Positions 8,809 to 17,387 of a DNA stretch of 64,000 nt are shown piece by piece. The notes beneath the pieces are model-generated. The model made no database searches. It was not told where the DNA came from and saw only the letters and a program-made list of their open reading frames with translations. How positions within the stretch are numbered: the first letter of the stretch is position 1; every line of letters begins with the position of its first letter. Both the position numbers and the translations under genes were made by a program. The DNA is from Pseudomonadota bacterium (GTDB lineage Bacteria; Bdellovibrionota; UBA1018), in the NCBI GenBank assembly GCA_027485695.1, contig JAIXQO010000001.1:372001-436000 (forward strand). The letters are read 5' to 3'.

Positions 8809-9464
8809 AACTTCCCTTATTCTTGACGAACAACCTGAAATATCCGGCCGGTGTCGTGATGTTTGGGATCGCTTACGCTCTCTATTATACGACGAACCAT
8901 CATCCGATTTTCGCGCCTCGCGAGTTACCGATGACCTTCTTAGATGAAATGGTCCCGTTCCTGCCGTGGACGATTTTCATCTACATGAGCGAGTACTTCT
9001 ATTTCACTGCGATCTACATCATCTGCAAAGATCTCGAAAACTTGAACAAGTACCTTTACTCGTTCTTTTTTACCCAGGCACTGAGCTGCTTGATATTTTT
9101 GATCTATCCGACGACCTATCCGCGCGATCAATTTCCGGTCCCAGCTGAAACTCCAGTCCTGTTACAATCACTCTGGGCTTGGCTCAGGTCGCAGGATGCA
9201 CCAACGAACTGCCTGCCGTCTCTCCATGTGAGCACGGTTTATCTTTCCGCTTTTATCTTCAAAGACGAACAGCGCGAGAAACTTCCGTTCTTCCTCGGAT
9301 GGGCGACGCTCATCGCGCTTTCGACTTTGCCGACGAAACAACATTACTTAGTCGACGTAGTTACGGGTCTCGTGCTTGCGATCATCATGTACGTTATGTT
9401 TCACCGCTGGATGCCCTATCAACGTTGGGCGACTAAATCTCAAGGTATCCAGGACATCTCGTAG
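8805..9464 (+). CDS. PAP2-superfamily membrane phosphatase/phosphotransferase
   Basis: 219 residues with about five to six membrane helices. Signature segments LPSLHVSTVY and STLPTKQHYLVDVVTG supply the S-x-x-x-H and H-x-x-x-x-x-D elements of type 2 phosphatidic acid phosphatases in the arrangement seen in the inositolphosphorylceramide-synthase/Aur1-like subgroup. It probably acts on a lipid phosphate at the membrane. Start GTG 8805 overlaps the TlpA-like stop in a GTGA junction and has GGAG upstream; a GTG at 8787 would be deeper in the previous gene. The 3' end overlaps hutI by 25 bp on the other strand. Confidence 0.8.
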   Translation: MKLPLFLTNNLKYPAGVVMFGIAYALYYTTNHHPIFAPRELPMTFLDEMVPFLPWTIFIYMSEYFYFTAIYIICKDLENLNKYLYSFFFTQALSCLIFLIYPTTYPRDQFPVPAETPVLLQSLWAWLRSQDAPTNCLPSLHVSTVYLSAFIFKDEQREKLPFFLGWATLIALSTLPTKQHYLVDVVTGLVLAIIMYVMFHRWMPYQRWATKSQGIQDIS

Positions 9465-10666
9465 TAGGTTTCTTCGAACGATCCAAAAGGCAGAACCGTG
9501 ATGAGTGCGTCCTTGCCGGGAGTCAGAGTTCCCGCCGTTTTTTCCCACCCCAGAGCGCAAGCTGCGTTGTAGGTGACGGCGGCGAATAGCTCAGCGCGAG
9601 TCATTCCTTGGTAGAGAGCGGAAATCGTCAACATGAACGGAAGATGGTGCGTGACCGATGTGCCGGGATTGAAATCAGTTGCGATCGCGACGCGCGCACC
9701 GGCATCGATGAGTTTTCGAGCCGGGGCCTGCGCAGTTTTTAAGTAAAACGCCGTACCTGGCAGGATAGTTGCGATCGTATCTGAATGGGCAAGTGCTTGA
9801 ATGCCCGTATCCGAAATCTTAAGTAAATGGTCGGCCGAGAGGGCGCCGAGATCCGCCGCGAGTTTCGCTGACTCCGTATTCACCAGTTCGTCGGCATGAA
9901 CTCGAACCGGCAGACCGTGCTTGATGGCCGTTTCCAAAATCAGCCGGCCTTCATCGAGCGTGTAGAAACCACGATCGATGAACACGTCGCAAGAGTCCGC
10001 GAGTTTTTGTTTCGCAACCTCAGGAATCATCTCATTCACGATGAGTTTCAAGTAGTCTTCGCGCGGCAGATCGTCCGGAAAATCGTGCGCCCCGAGAAAC
10101 GTCGAATGAAAACGGAAATCTGGGTTTTGCTCCGCAAGCCTGCGGTTCACGCGCAAAATGCGGAGCTCAGAATCGAGGCTCAAACCATAACCGGATTTTG
10201 TTTCAATCCCGCGGATACCGAGTTTTCTACGTTGATCGAGTCTTGCGTTTGCGATTTCAAAAAGCGCGTCTTCGCTGAGGGCGCGAGTGGACCGCACTGT
10301 ATGTCGGATACCGCCGCCCCGTTTAGCAATCTCCTCGTAGCTCACGCCTCCGCAGCGCTCGGCGAATTCTCCGGCACGATTGCCACCGAAAACCAAGTGG
10401 GTGTGAGAATCTATGAGTCCGGGAATGATCGCTTGTTTACCGTTCAAATCTTGAAAATGAGCTGACTGATAAGCCGCCGGAATCGCATCGCTACTGCCGA
10501 CCCAGACGATTTCTCCGTGAGGGCGCGTGGAAGTCGTTTCATAGACGATTGCTCCATTTGTGATAGCGCCCATTTCGGAATCTTGTGGACGTCGTCCCAG
10601 GGATTTTTCAAATCCAGCACCGGTATAGAGAATCGAGCTGTTCTTAAAACCCTGGAGTCTTTTCAT
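9440..10666 (-). CDS. hutI: Imidazolonepropionase
   Basis: 408 residues, the usual size. Hydrolyses 4-imidazolone-5-propanoate to N-formimino-L-glutamate, the third step of histidine degradation. Amidohydrolase features are visible: GLIDSHTHLVFGGNR (metal His pair), ETKSGYGLS, VHADE, SADHLL and ATDFNPGTS (metal Asp). ATG 10666 was preferred over an in-frame TTG at 10687 because it lies 4 bases after the hutH stop with GGAG upstream. Third gene of a rpe-hutH-hutI run. No urocanase gene is present in the window, so step two must be encoded elsewhere. Confidence 0.93.
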   Translation of the reverse strand: MKRLQGFKNSSILYTGAGFEKSLGRRPQDSEMGAITNGAIVYETTSTRPHGEIVWVGSSDAIPAAYQSAHFQDLNGKQAIIPGLIDSHTHLVFGGNRAGEFAERCGGVSYEEIAKRGGGIRHTVRSTRALSEDALFEIANARLDQRRKLGIRGIETKSGYGLSLDSELRILRVNRRLAEQNPDFRFHSTFLGAHDFPDDLPREDYLKLIVNEMIPEVAKQKLADSCDVFIDRGFYTLDEGRLILETAIKHGLPVRVHADELVNTESAKLAADLGALSADHLLKISDTGIQALAHSDTIATILPGTAFYLKTAQAPARKLIDAGARVAIATDFNPGTSVTHHLPFMLTISALYQGMTRAELFAAVTYNAACALGWEKTAGTLTPGKDALITVLPFGSFEETYYEMSWIP

Positions 10667-10670
10667 CTCG

Positions 10671-12182
10671 CTACTCCATGATCTCAATGAGGCGATTTTC
10701 GAGGATCATTTCGATTGTCTGAATATCGTGGCTGAAGATCCGGTCTTTGGTGATCGGTGGAACGCGTTTTTGAATCGTACGGATCGTGGATTCGATGAAC
10801 GGACTGCTCTTCAGTGGGCGGTGAAATTCGATGCCCGTAATTCCCGCCATGAGCTCCATCGCAAGTACCCGTCGAACGTTTGAGATCACGCGTCCGCATT
10901 TGACTGACGACCACGCACCCATGCTGACGTGGTCTTCTTTGTCGGCGGATGTGGGAATAGAATCGACTGACGCCGGATGGCAGAGAGTTTTGTTCTCGGA
11001 GACGATACTTGCGGCCGCAACTTGAATGATCATGAAGCCGCTATTGAGTCCACCTTCTCTGGCTAAGAATGCAGGAAGTCCGCTCAGCGCAGGATTGATG
11101 AGTTTTTCCATGCGCTGTTCAGAGATGCTGGCGAGTTCCGCAATTGCGATCGACAGGAAATCGAGCGCCATCGAAACATACTGCCCGTGGAAATTCCCGC
11201 CGCTGATGACTTTGTTCTGTTCCGGAAATACGAGCGGATTGTCAGTAACCGCGTTGATTTCGCGCGTGATGATCTCGCGAACAAATTTGAGTGAGTCGCG
11301 AGTCATGCCATGCACTTGTGGAATACATCGCAAAGAATAAGGATCTTGAACTCGTCCGCAGTCCTCATGGCTCAAGGCGATGGCGGAATGTTTGCCCCGG
11401 GGGGCGAGGATTTTCATGAGCCGAGCGGCGGTTTCGATCTGCCCCGTCTGGCCGCGCACTTGATGAATGAGTGGATCAAACGCGACGGTCGTACCTTTGA
11501 GCGCTTCAAGAGATAGCGCGCCAGCCAGATCTGCGATTCCGGCCAAGTATTCAGCATGAATGAGAGACAGCGTTCCAAGCGCCGTCATGAACTGCGTACC
11601 ATTGATGAGCGCTAAGCCCTCTTTTGGTCCGAGTTCGATGGGCTTGATTTTCAGTTTCTTGAGTAGCGGCGCAGTGGATTGGCGTTTGCCTTGATAGATG
11701 ACTTCGCCTTCGCCAATGAGCGGGAGCGCCAGATGTGATAGAGGTGCGAGGTCGCCGCTGGCGCCTACGGAGCCTTGCCGGAACACGACCGGATGAATCC
11801 CCCGATTGAGAAACTCCATGAGCCGTTCAACCAGAAGCGGTCGCACACCCGATGATCCGAGCGCAAGATTCTGCGCGCGAAGCAAGAGCATGGCGCGAAT
11901 TTCGGATTCGGCAATGATTTGCCCCGTTCCGACGGAATGCGAACGAATGAGATTCACTTGAAGCTGATTTAGATCCTTAGGCTCAATGCGAACGTTGGAG
12001 AGTAGGCCAAAACCCGTATTGACTCCGTAGATGGTCTCTCCGCTTTTGGATTTTTTTCGGAGAAACTCGTAGCTCTTCATCATTTTTGAACGAGCGCGCG
12101 GATGGAGCGAGACCTTCTTGCCGTGAACAGCGACTTGAAAAACATCCTCGGGTTTCAGGTTCGCAAGGCCGATTTTGATCAC
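10671..12182 (-). CDS. hutH: Histidine ammonia-lyase
   Basis: 503 residues. Deaminates L-histidine to urocanate, the first step of histidine catabolism. The Ala-Ser-Gly triad that cyclises to the MIO prosthetic group is at 141-143 in GSVGASGDLAPLSH, and YGVNTGFG supplies the active-site Tyr. Full length. It starts at GTG 12182, which overlaps the rpe stop as GTGA, so translation is probably coupled. hutI follows 4 bases after its stop. HutH and tyrosine or phenylalanine ammonia-lyases share the fold; the adjacent hutI makes histidine the likely substrate. Confidence 0.94.
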   Translation of the reverse strand: MIKIGLANLKPEDVFQVAVHGKKVSLHPRARSKMMKSYEFLRKKSKSGETIYGVNTGFGLLSNVRIEPKDLNQLQVNLIRSHSVGTGQIIAESEIRAMLLLRAQNLALGSSGVRPLLVERLMEFLNRGIHPVVFRQGSVGASGDLAPLSHLALPLIGEGEVIYQGKRQSTAPLLKKLKIKPIELGPKEGLALINGTQFMTALGTLSLIHAEYLAGIADLAGALSLEALKGTTVAFDPLIHQVRGQTGQIETAARLMKILAPRGKHSAIALSHEDCGRVQDPYSLRCIPQVHGMTRDSLKFVREIITREINAVTDNPLVFPEQNKVISGGNFHGQYVSMALDFLSIAIAELASISEQRMEKLINPALSGLPAFLAREGGLNSGFMIIQVAAASIVSENKTLCHPASVDSIPTSADKEDHVSMGAWSSVKCGRVISNVRRVLAMELMAGITGIEFHRPLKSSPFIESTIRTIQKRVPPITKDRIFSHDIQTIEMILENRLIEIME

Positions 12183-12898
12183 GCGTCACCCGCTTCAGTG
12201 TTGGCGCGTGCGAGCGCGGTGGTGAGTTTTTTGATGGCAGATTTACGGTTTGATTGCCCGAAAACGGCATTGCCTGCGACGAAAACATCAGCTCCATGAG
12301 CACGAGCATCGCCGATGGTTGTTTCATCGATTCCACCATCGATTTGGATCAGAAAATCTCGGTCGCGTCTCAGCATCATGAGCGCAGAGACCTTGGTGAG
12401 CGTGTTACGAATGAATTTCTGTCCACCGAATCCTGGGTTCACGCTCATCACGAGTACTAGGTCGACGAGATCTAGGATCTCAAAAAGCGATTCGACGGGC
12501 GTAGCAGGATTGATTGAAACGCCAGCCTTGGCGCCCGTCTTGCGGATCGCCTCCAGGCTGCGATGCAAATGCGGAGTGGACTCTTGATGGATCGTAATGA
12601 GATCCGCGCCGGCCTCGCGAAATGGAACAATCCATTCGTCTGGGCGGGAAACCATGAGGTGGCAATCCAAGAAACATTGGGTGGATTTGCGCAGGCTCTT
12701 GACCACGGGAGGGCCGAACGTGAGGTTCGGTACGAAATGCCCATCCATGACATCGAGGTGCAACCATTCGGTTCCGCCTGCTTCGGCCGAGCGGATTTCG
12801 TCCTTGAGTGCGGAGAAGTCCGCAGACAAAAGGGAGGGCGCGATGAGTCCTTCGGAGAAAGCTTGGTTTGCGAGACGTTTATACGGGATGGTTTTCAT
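12179..12898 (-). CDS. rpe: Ribulose-phosphate 3-epimerase
   Basis: 239 residues. Interconverts ribulose-5-phosphate and xylulose-5-phosphate in the pentose phosphate pathway. TIM-barrel motifs: APSLLSADF, LHLDVMDGHFVPNLTFGP (catalytic Asp and metal His), DCHLMV, MSVNPGFGGQKFI and QIDGGI (second catalytic Asp). A ~15-residue N-terminal extension precedes the usual start but contains no obvious better start. It is the first gene of a run with hutH and hutI, an unusual pairing because rpe is not part of histidine degradation. Confidence 0.94.
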   Translation of the reverse strand: MKTIPYKRLANQAFSEGLIAPSLLSADFSALKDEIRSAEAGGTEWLHLDVMDGHFVPNLTFGPPVVKSLRKSTQCFLDCHLMVSRPDEWIVPFREAGADLITIHQESTPHLHRSLEAIRKTGAKAGVSINPATPVESLFEILDLVDLVLVMSVNPGFGGQKFIRNTLTKVSALMMLRRDRDFLIQIDGGIDETTIGDARAHGADVFVAGNAVFGQSNRKSAIKKLTTALARANTEAGDA

Positions 12899-13217
12899 CG
12901 AGTGAACCTTACCAAATTGCTTTCGTTCTGCTTCTCATTCAGCCGAAACGAAATAGAGTTTGAATGTTTTAGTCCTCACGTTTTTTAACGGTTTGAAAAC
13001 AGTAAAAAACACAGAAATCCAAAGGACTTTTCATCGCTAGGTTGGCCAGGATCGCACTTAACTCCCCCAAATTAAAAGGAGAATTTTATCCGTATTTTCA
13101 AGCGTCAGAGGGTGAAAAGGTAGGACCCTTCTGGAAATTCAGTTCTTAAATTTTGACTTTAGATACCACGCGTTATAGCGGCTCGGGGAATGTTCTGAAT
13201 CCCGAAGGTGCACGTCG
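12899..13217. other. Intergenic region between rpe and the 13.2 kb cluster
   Basis: A 319-bp stretch with no convincing gene, AT-rich and separating divergent transcripts. I see a candidate promoter for the downstream cluster (13152-13179) and an orphan AAAAGGAGAATTTT ribosome-binding-like string near 13074 with no ATG at a useful distance. No clear hairpin or repeat was found. Confidence 0.5.
13152..13179 (+). promoter_or_regulatory. Candidate promoter for the oxygenase/acyltransferase cluster
   Basis: TTTGAC and TATAGC are separated by 16 bases, about 40 bp before the ATG at 13218. It is the best sigma-70-like pair in the intergenic region. Confidence 0.45.
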
Positions 13218-13910
13218 ATGGAAATCAATAAACTTTTTCAAGAGTGGGATGAACTACTTCGAGTCGAGTGGGAGCGGATCCTCCGTGAGTCGCCACTGAT
13301 CCAACTGGTGATGAGCGGTCACTCCGATCGCGCGCTGTTCGCGCAGTATTTGATGGAGACTTTTCATTACACTGCCCACAACGCCAAGAACCAAGCCCTG
13401 GTGATTCAGCGTTTGAAAGACTCGAGCCCTGACCAAATTCGATACATGAAGTTCTGCCTGACTCATGCCTTGGAGGAAGCGGGGCATGAGCTCATGGCGC
13501 TCCATGATCTCAATGCGCTTGGACACTCGTTCACCCCCCATGATCTGCCGGATCCTCTTCCGGAAACCCAGACGCTCATTGATCACATCTACGAAGTCTC
13601 AACTACCGGATCACCGTATCGACGACTCGGGTACAGCTACTGGGCCGAAAGCTCTTACGGGTATTTTGGTTCAGTACTGCAGGCGATCGCGCAGCAGATG
13701 AAGCTCACGCCATCGATGATGACCTTCTTCGTTGCGCACGGATCGATCGACGAAGGGCATTTCAACGACATTAAACGCGTGATTTCTGAGCAGGTCCGTT
13801 CGCAGGCGGATTTCGATGCGATTCGAGAAACGATGCTCTCTACCTTACGAGCGACAGAAAAAATGCTCCTCGGAGTCCATAGAAAATATCAGCAGTCTCG
13901 AGGTGCCTGA
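13218..13910 (+). CDS. Haem-oxygenase-like di-iron (TENA/PqqC-fold) enzyme
   Basis: 230 residues, all helical. His/Glu-rich metal-ligand-like motifs are spaced as in haem-oxygenase-like di-iron oxidases: ETFHYTAHN (46-55), HALEEAGHE (83-91), YWAESSYGY and HGSIDEGHFNDI (174-185). Members include oxidases and desaturases acting on fatty acids or amino-acid derivatives, and some uncharacterised 'iron-containing redox enzymes'. The exact reaction cannot be read from the sequence. ATG 13218 has GAAGGTG upstream. It is the first gene of a tightly overlapped set with a GNAT, a desaturase and a hexapeptide acyltransferase, which suggests work on an acyl chain. Confidence 0.75.
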   Translation: MEINKLFQEWDELLRVEWERILRESPLIQLVMSGHSDRALFAQYLMETFHYTAHNAKNQALVIQRLKDSSPDQIRYMKFCLTHALEEAGHELMALHDLNALGHSFTPHDLPDPLPETQTLIDHIYEVSTTGSPYRRLGYSYWAESSYGYFGSVLQAIAQQMKLTPSMMTFFVAHGSIDEGHFNDIKRVISEQVRSQADFDAIRETMLSTLRATEKMLLGVHRKYQQSRGA

Positions 13911-14605
13911 TGCGTCTAGTGGAACTCTACCCCAGCTTGGGTCTACTGGCGTTTTCGAGTACACGATTTCGAAGCGCAATACGGATCTTGCTTCAGCCCG
14001 TTGTGGCGTTCATTCAAAATCAAAATGAATATCAGTTTGATGCCATTCGTATCGGATCGCAATTGAGCAACGCGACCATTCGGGAACTCGAGGATTTTCG
14101 CCGGGGAATTTACGAAAAAAAATCTCCTTATCTCCTTACTGAAACTCATTTGAGTCGAATAGATGAAGCAGAGGTCGACTCCAGAAGCTATCACGTAATT
14201 GCGCGGAAATCGGGAGAGATCGTGGGTTGCCTCCGTTTGACTCCAGCGCCTTTTGAGTGTCAATTTGCTCAAGAGTCTCTCGCCGAGCGGCTTAAAAAAT
14301 CCCGAAACTACCTGGAAATCAATCGATTCGTGACCACAAATCGGATGCCTGGACTGTCACGAAAACTGCTGTTCCTGGCAGGTACCTTTTTGATTCTAGA
14401 GACGCCTTTTCAAGGTCTTATCGGGATCTGCAAAACCGGAAATCAAAATAGATTTGCCAGTTTCGGTTTAGAACCCTTGGGCGAGGTATTCCATATTCCC
14501 TATAGGAATCGAGACGAATACGTAGTGATGTCGGCTCCGAATCGGCGTCTGGTGGCTCATGCATTCAAATATCTCATTCTCAATCGCTCAAAATCGCCTG
14601 TATGA
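13910..14605 (+). CDS. GNAT/autoinducer-synthase-like N-acyltransferase
   Basis: 231 residues. The core VIARKSGEIVGCLRLTPAPFE followed by NYLEINRFVT, ALEPLG-like FGLEPLGEVF and a C-terminal strand resembles the LuxI/FeeM type acyl-ACP-dependent N-acyltransferase branch of the GNAT superfamily, including exosortase-associated and N-acyl amino acid synthase relatives. Those enzymes join an acyl group to an amino acid or S-adenosylmethionine. The assignment is by motif pattern only. The start ATG overlaps the preceding stop (TGATG), and the stop overlaps the desaturase start (ATGA), so it is translationally coupled on both sides. Confidence 0.65.
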   Translation: MRLVELYPSLGLLAFSSTRFRSAIRILLQPVVAFIQNQNEYQFDAIRIGSQLSNATIRELEDFRRGIYEKKSPYLLTETHLSRIDEAEVDSRSYHVIARKSGEIVGCLRLTPAPFECQFAQESLAERLKKSRNYLEINRFVTTNRMPGLSRKLLFLAGTFLILETPFQGLIGICKTGNQNRFASFGLEPLGEVFHIPYRNRDEYVVMSAPNRRLVAHAFKYLILNRSKSPV

Positions 14606-15636
14606 AAATTTATCCCGAGGAAATTCAAGCCTACCGCAGTTTCGAACATGAAAACTCGGAACAACTTTTGTTACTTCGTCCCGAGGTCATCAAACAAGTT
14701 CATAAATTAGCTCAAGAACATGCACGCTGGTTAGGTACTCACTCGCTGATACATCGATTCATCAATTTATTGGTACTTAGCTCCAATTGGGTGGTCATCT
14801 GTTGGATCAGTTTTTTTCTCCTGCCCCGCACTGGAAATCAAATAGCCGGACTGGCGCTACTTGCAGTAGTGAACGGATTTTTCATCTACAGTTTGAGTAA
14901 TTTTAGTTTGCACGAAGGTGCCGCACACAAAAATATTTTCAGGACTGAATCACTGACCGATCGCCTGCTAAGAGTCTGGGTAAATTGGACTCCGAGATTT
15001 TTCTTTGCCGATCCAGAATACTATCGGGCCGTCCATTTTAGACATCATCAGTTTCTATCCCAAGATCGCGATGGAGCTTTCACGCACTTCGTATGGCCGA
15101 AACGGTTTTTAATCAGTCTCATTCCGCTCGCGGCTGCTCTCCCGTTCTGTGATTACAAAATTCACACGGGCTCAACTTGGTCACGAAGCAAAGTCATGAG
15201 TGAAATCACGAGTGCAGTGTTTTTCCTCGGAATTGGTTGGAACGCTCAATCCTCTATTGGGTGGTGGTCAGCAGTTGGATTTGTAGTTGGATCGACGACC
15301 ATTGCTTTCTGGCTGGATCGATGGAGAGAGTCACTTGAGCATCAGCTCATGCCATCGAGCTACTATGGTGCTCGGAGTTTTGGTTTCAATATCATCGGAC
15401 TGATCATCGGCGGCGGCCCCTGGGGACAGCCCTGTCATTTCATTCATCACCTCGCACCGGGACTCGCTTGGTACCAGCAAATATCGATGCACTACCAGAT
15501 TCGGAAGATTTTGAATCCTCGTGAGCGGGAGCTCTACTATGTAGAGGGCTTTTCTCAGGTGATTGCAACGAGTCTGCGAATCATCCGATTGAACCTGAGT
15601 TACTCGCGGAGATTGTTTCATGGATCTCAAACATAA
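14602..15636 (+). CDS. Membrane fatty-acid desaturase/hydroxylase
   Basis: 344 residues with four or more membrane helices. It has all three histidine boxes of the membrane di-iron desaturase/hydroxylase family: HEGAAH (104-109), HFRHH (145-149) and HFIHH (279-283). The enzyme would insert a double bond or hydroxyl into an acyl chain, using oxygen and an electron donor. The start overlaps the GNAT stop by 4 bases. The 3' end overlaps the next gene by 17 bases. The region looks somewhat AT-richer than its surroundings, which may indicate transfer. Confidence 0.83.
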   Translation: MKIYPEEIQAYRSFEHENSEQLLLLRPEVIKQVHKLAQEHARWLGTHSLIHRFINLLVLSSNWVVICWISFFLLPRTGNQIAGLALLAVVNGFFIYSLSNFSLHEGAAHKNIFRTESLTDRLLRVWVNWTPRFFFADPEYYRAVHFRHHQFLSQDRDGAFTHFVWPKRFLISLIPLAAALPFCDYKIHTGSTWSRSKVMSEITSAVFFLGIGWNAQSSIGWWSAVGFVVGSTTIAFWLDRWRESLEHQLMPSSYYGARSFGFNIIGLIIGGGPWGQPCHFIHHLAPGLAWYQQISMHYQIRKILNPRERELYYVEGFSQVIATSLRIIRLNLSYSRRLFHGSQT

Positions 15637-16240
15637 GTTCGAGAAGTCTTTTTTGTTTTGGCCCCTCATTCATTGGGTGGGCATTGTCTGGATGTTTGTC
15701 CGTTTTGTGATGGAAGGTCAGATCAAATATCTCTGGATCACTTTGTTTCTGGTTTACGTGCTACCAGTCGCTCTCTATCGCGCACTCCATCGATTTACTC
15801 CGGTAACCGAAGGTAAAAGTTATATCGGAGACCGAGGGTGGAGCCCTTGGTTGGTAGGATTCCGATTACAATCGATTTATATTCATTTTCCGTTTTTTGA
15901 ATCAGCATTGAAGCTGTTTCCGCCGATCTACAGTGCCTGGATCCGTTTGTGGGGTAGCCAGGTGGGCAAACGCGTCTACTGGAGTCCGACCATGGAAATC
16001 TTGGATCGCGGCATGATTGAAGTCGGAGACGGTGTGTTTTTCGGTCACCGAATCACCGTGATCTCCCATGTGATCGTGATCGCAAAAAATGGTCGTCGCC
16101 TCCTGTTTGTCGAAAAGTGCAAATTTGGCGCGCATTCTATGATTGGCGCTGGTTCGCAGTTTGGACCCGGTACATCGATTTCGCCTGGAGATCTGGTTCC
16201 CGTATGCTCCAATTATGGTATTCGAAATAAACCCGTCTAA
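15620..16240 (+). CDS. Membrane-anchored hexapeptide-repeat acyltransferase-like protein
   Basis: 206 residues. Two N-terminal hydrophobic helices (about 12-55) precede a left-handed beta-helix-type segment with hexad texture (VGKRVYWSPTMEILDRGMIEVGDGVFFG, CKFGAHSMIGAGSQFGPGTSI). The family transfers acyl groups to sugars or amines. The beta-helix is short and may be incomplete as a catalytic unit, since these enzymes act as trimers. It overlaps the desaturase by 17 bases and shares a 4-base convergent stop overlap (CTAA, 16237-16240) with the sulfotransferase gene. Confidence 0.65.
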   Translation: MDLKHKFEKSFLFWPLIHWVGIVWMFVRFVMEGQIKYLWITLFLVYVLPVALYRALHRFTPVTEGKSYIGDRGWSPWLVGFRLQSIYIHFPFFESALKLFPPIYSAWIRLWGSQVGKRVYWSPTMEILDRGMIEVGDGVFFGHRITVISHVIVIAKNGRRLLFVEKCKFGAHSMIGAGSQFGPGTSISPGDLVPVCSNYGIRNKPV

Positions 16241-17349
16241 AATGAACGATTCGGTTGGTGAGGATCGAGCGGGGTGTAGCCGAACGCTTCGAACGCGAAA
16301 GACCATCGATGATTGATTTTTTCGATGATCTCCGGACTCAGAGAAAATTGGTTTTTTTCGTAGTTACGTACAGATTCTAAATAAGACTCAACGTGAGGTC
16401 TTGCGGACTCAAAGTCATATCCGAATTTCTGATAGATCGATTTCAAAACAACGATTGGTGATTTTTCGAGATCCTCGTAGCGAACATTGTAAAAGTTCTC
16501 ATCCGCAATCAGGGTTCGTTGCCGTAGATAGGCCCGGTTCAGTTTTTCATACCAAAGGAAAATTTTTTCTTCGATTTCTTCATCTGACATGGGTTCTAGA
16601 AAAAGCGGCCGGATGCTTTTTTCATACATATTTCTCATCGATAGGAACACATCGTAGGGGTTCCTCTGAATATGAACAAATTTTGATTCCGGCAGGACTT
16701 CCAGCAGGATGCCAATCCGCGCCGTGTTCGGCGGATTTTTTAACATGAGTTTTGTACGTCCAGTTGCAAGAGCGATCCGCTTCAGGAGTCGAACGTACTC
16801 GGATTTCCATTGCTCGCGTTCACGTGGGGAGCAGTTTTCGAACAGGACAAATTTTTCAAAATACGACTCATCCTTGGGGAACCAGAGACTGTGGTACGAA
16901 CCTGTCAGCGAAGTCGCGGTGAGCGCGAATTCTTCCTCTTCAGGAACTGTAAGTCCGCGCGGCATATTGTCCATTCGACGTTTCCGAGGAATCGCCCGAC
17001 GAATGAGTTCATAGATCGGCTTGAGATGAATCAGTTCAATTCCCGGCATGAAAGCTTGATAGCCGCTGAGATAGCCGAATTGCGGGTCTTTGCTCAGTAG
17101 CGTCTGAAGTAACGTTGTACCACTTCGCCAGTGTCCAAGAACCATGACGGGGGCAGGGTCGAGGCGTGTCTCTCGTAGTTTTTTCCCGAAGAGCCACTGA
17201 TCCGCCAAGCGAATCGGCGCTAGAAGGAGTGACACGAAAAAAAATCCGGCTAGTCTTAGGGTTGCGGCTGGATTTTTTAATCCATGACGATGAATCAGGC
17301 GCAGTAGCGTCCATTGGTCCGCAAATATGAGGGGATGGGTTTCTTTCAC
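16237..17349 (-). CDS. Sulfotransferase family protein
   Basis: 370 residues from GTG 17349. The PAPS 5'-phosphosulfate loop GHWRSGTTLLQ is at about 72-82. The 3'-phosphate-binding region KFVHIQRNPYDVFLSM and the conserved YEDL segment (NVRYEDLEKSP) follow. It would transfer sulfate to an alcohol or amine. One N-terminal hydrophobic segment (FFFVSLLLAPI) suggests membrane association. I chose GTG 17349 because the longer frame to GTG 17421 would run past the divergent P450 start; GTG 17349 has no Shine-Dalgarno but TATAAA lies 7 bases upstream. The neighbouring desaturase, acyltransferases and P450 suggest a lipid-like substrate (inference). Confidence 0.8.
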   Translation of the reverse strand: MKETHPLIFADQWTLLRLIHRHGLKNPAATLRLAGFFFVSLLLAPIRLADQWLFGKKLRETRLDPAPVMVLGHWRSGTTLLQTLLSKDPQFGYLSGYQAFMPGIELIHLKPIYELIRRAIPRKRRMDNMPRGLTVPEEEEFALTATSLTGSYHSLWFPKDESYFEKFVLFENCSPREREQWKSEYVRLLKRIALATGRTKLMLKNPPNTARIGILLEVLPESKFVHIQRNPYDVFLSMRNMYEKSIRPLFLEPMSDEEIEEKIFLWYEKLNRAYLRQRTLIADENFYNVRYEDLEKSPIVVLKSIYQKFGYDFESARPHVESYLESVRNYEKNQFSLSPEIIEKINHRWSFAFEAFGYTPLDPHQPNRSF

Positions 17350-17387
17350 GGCTAGATTTATACAGAAATAAAAGATAAATAAAAGCG
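17350..17387. promoter_or_regulatory. Divergent promoter region, sulfotransferase/P450
   Basis: Only 38 bp separate the two start codons. On the minus strand TATAAA (17357-17362) is 7 bases before GTG 17349. On the plus strand an AT-rich TAAATA-like hexamer is 6 bases before ATG 17388. No Shine-Dalgarno precedes either start, so both mRNAs may be leaderless. Confidence 0.45.

Noticed and set aside
9896..10465. 189-residue open frame antisense to hutI
   Set aside because: Shadow of the hutI frame; hutI has full family motifs.
12563..12988. 141-residue open frame antisense to rpe
   Set aside because: Shadow of rpe; no signal, motif or own start region.
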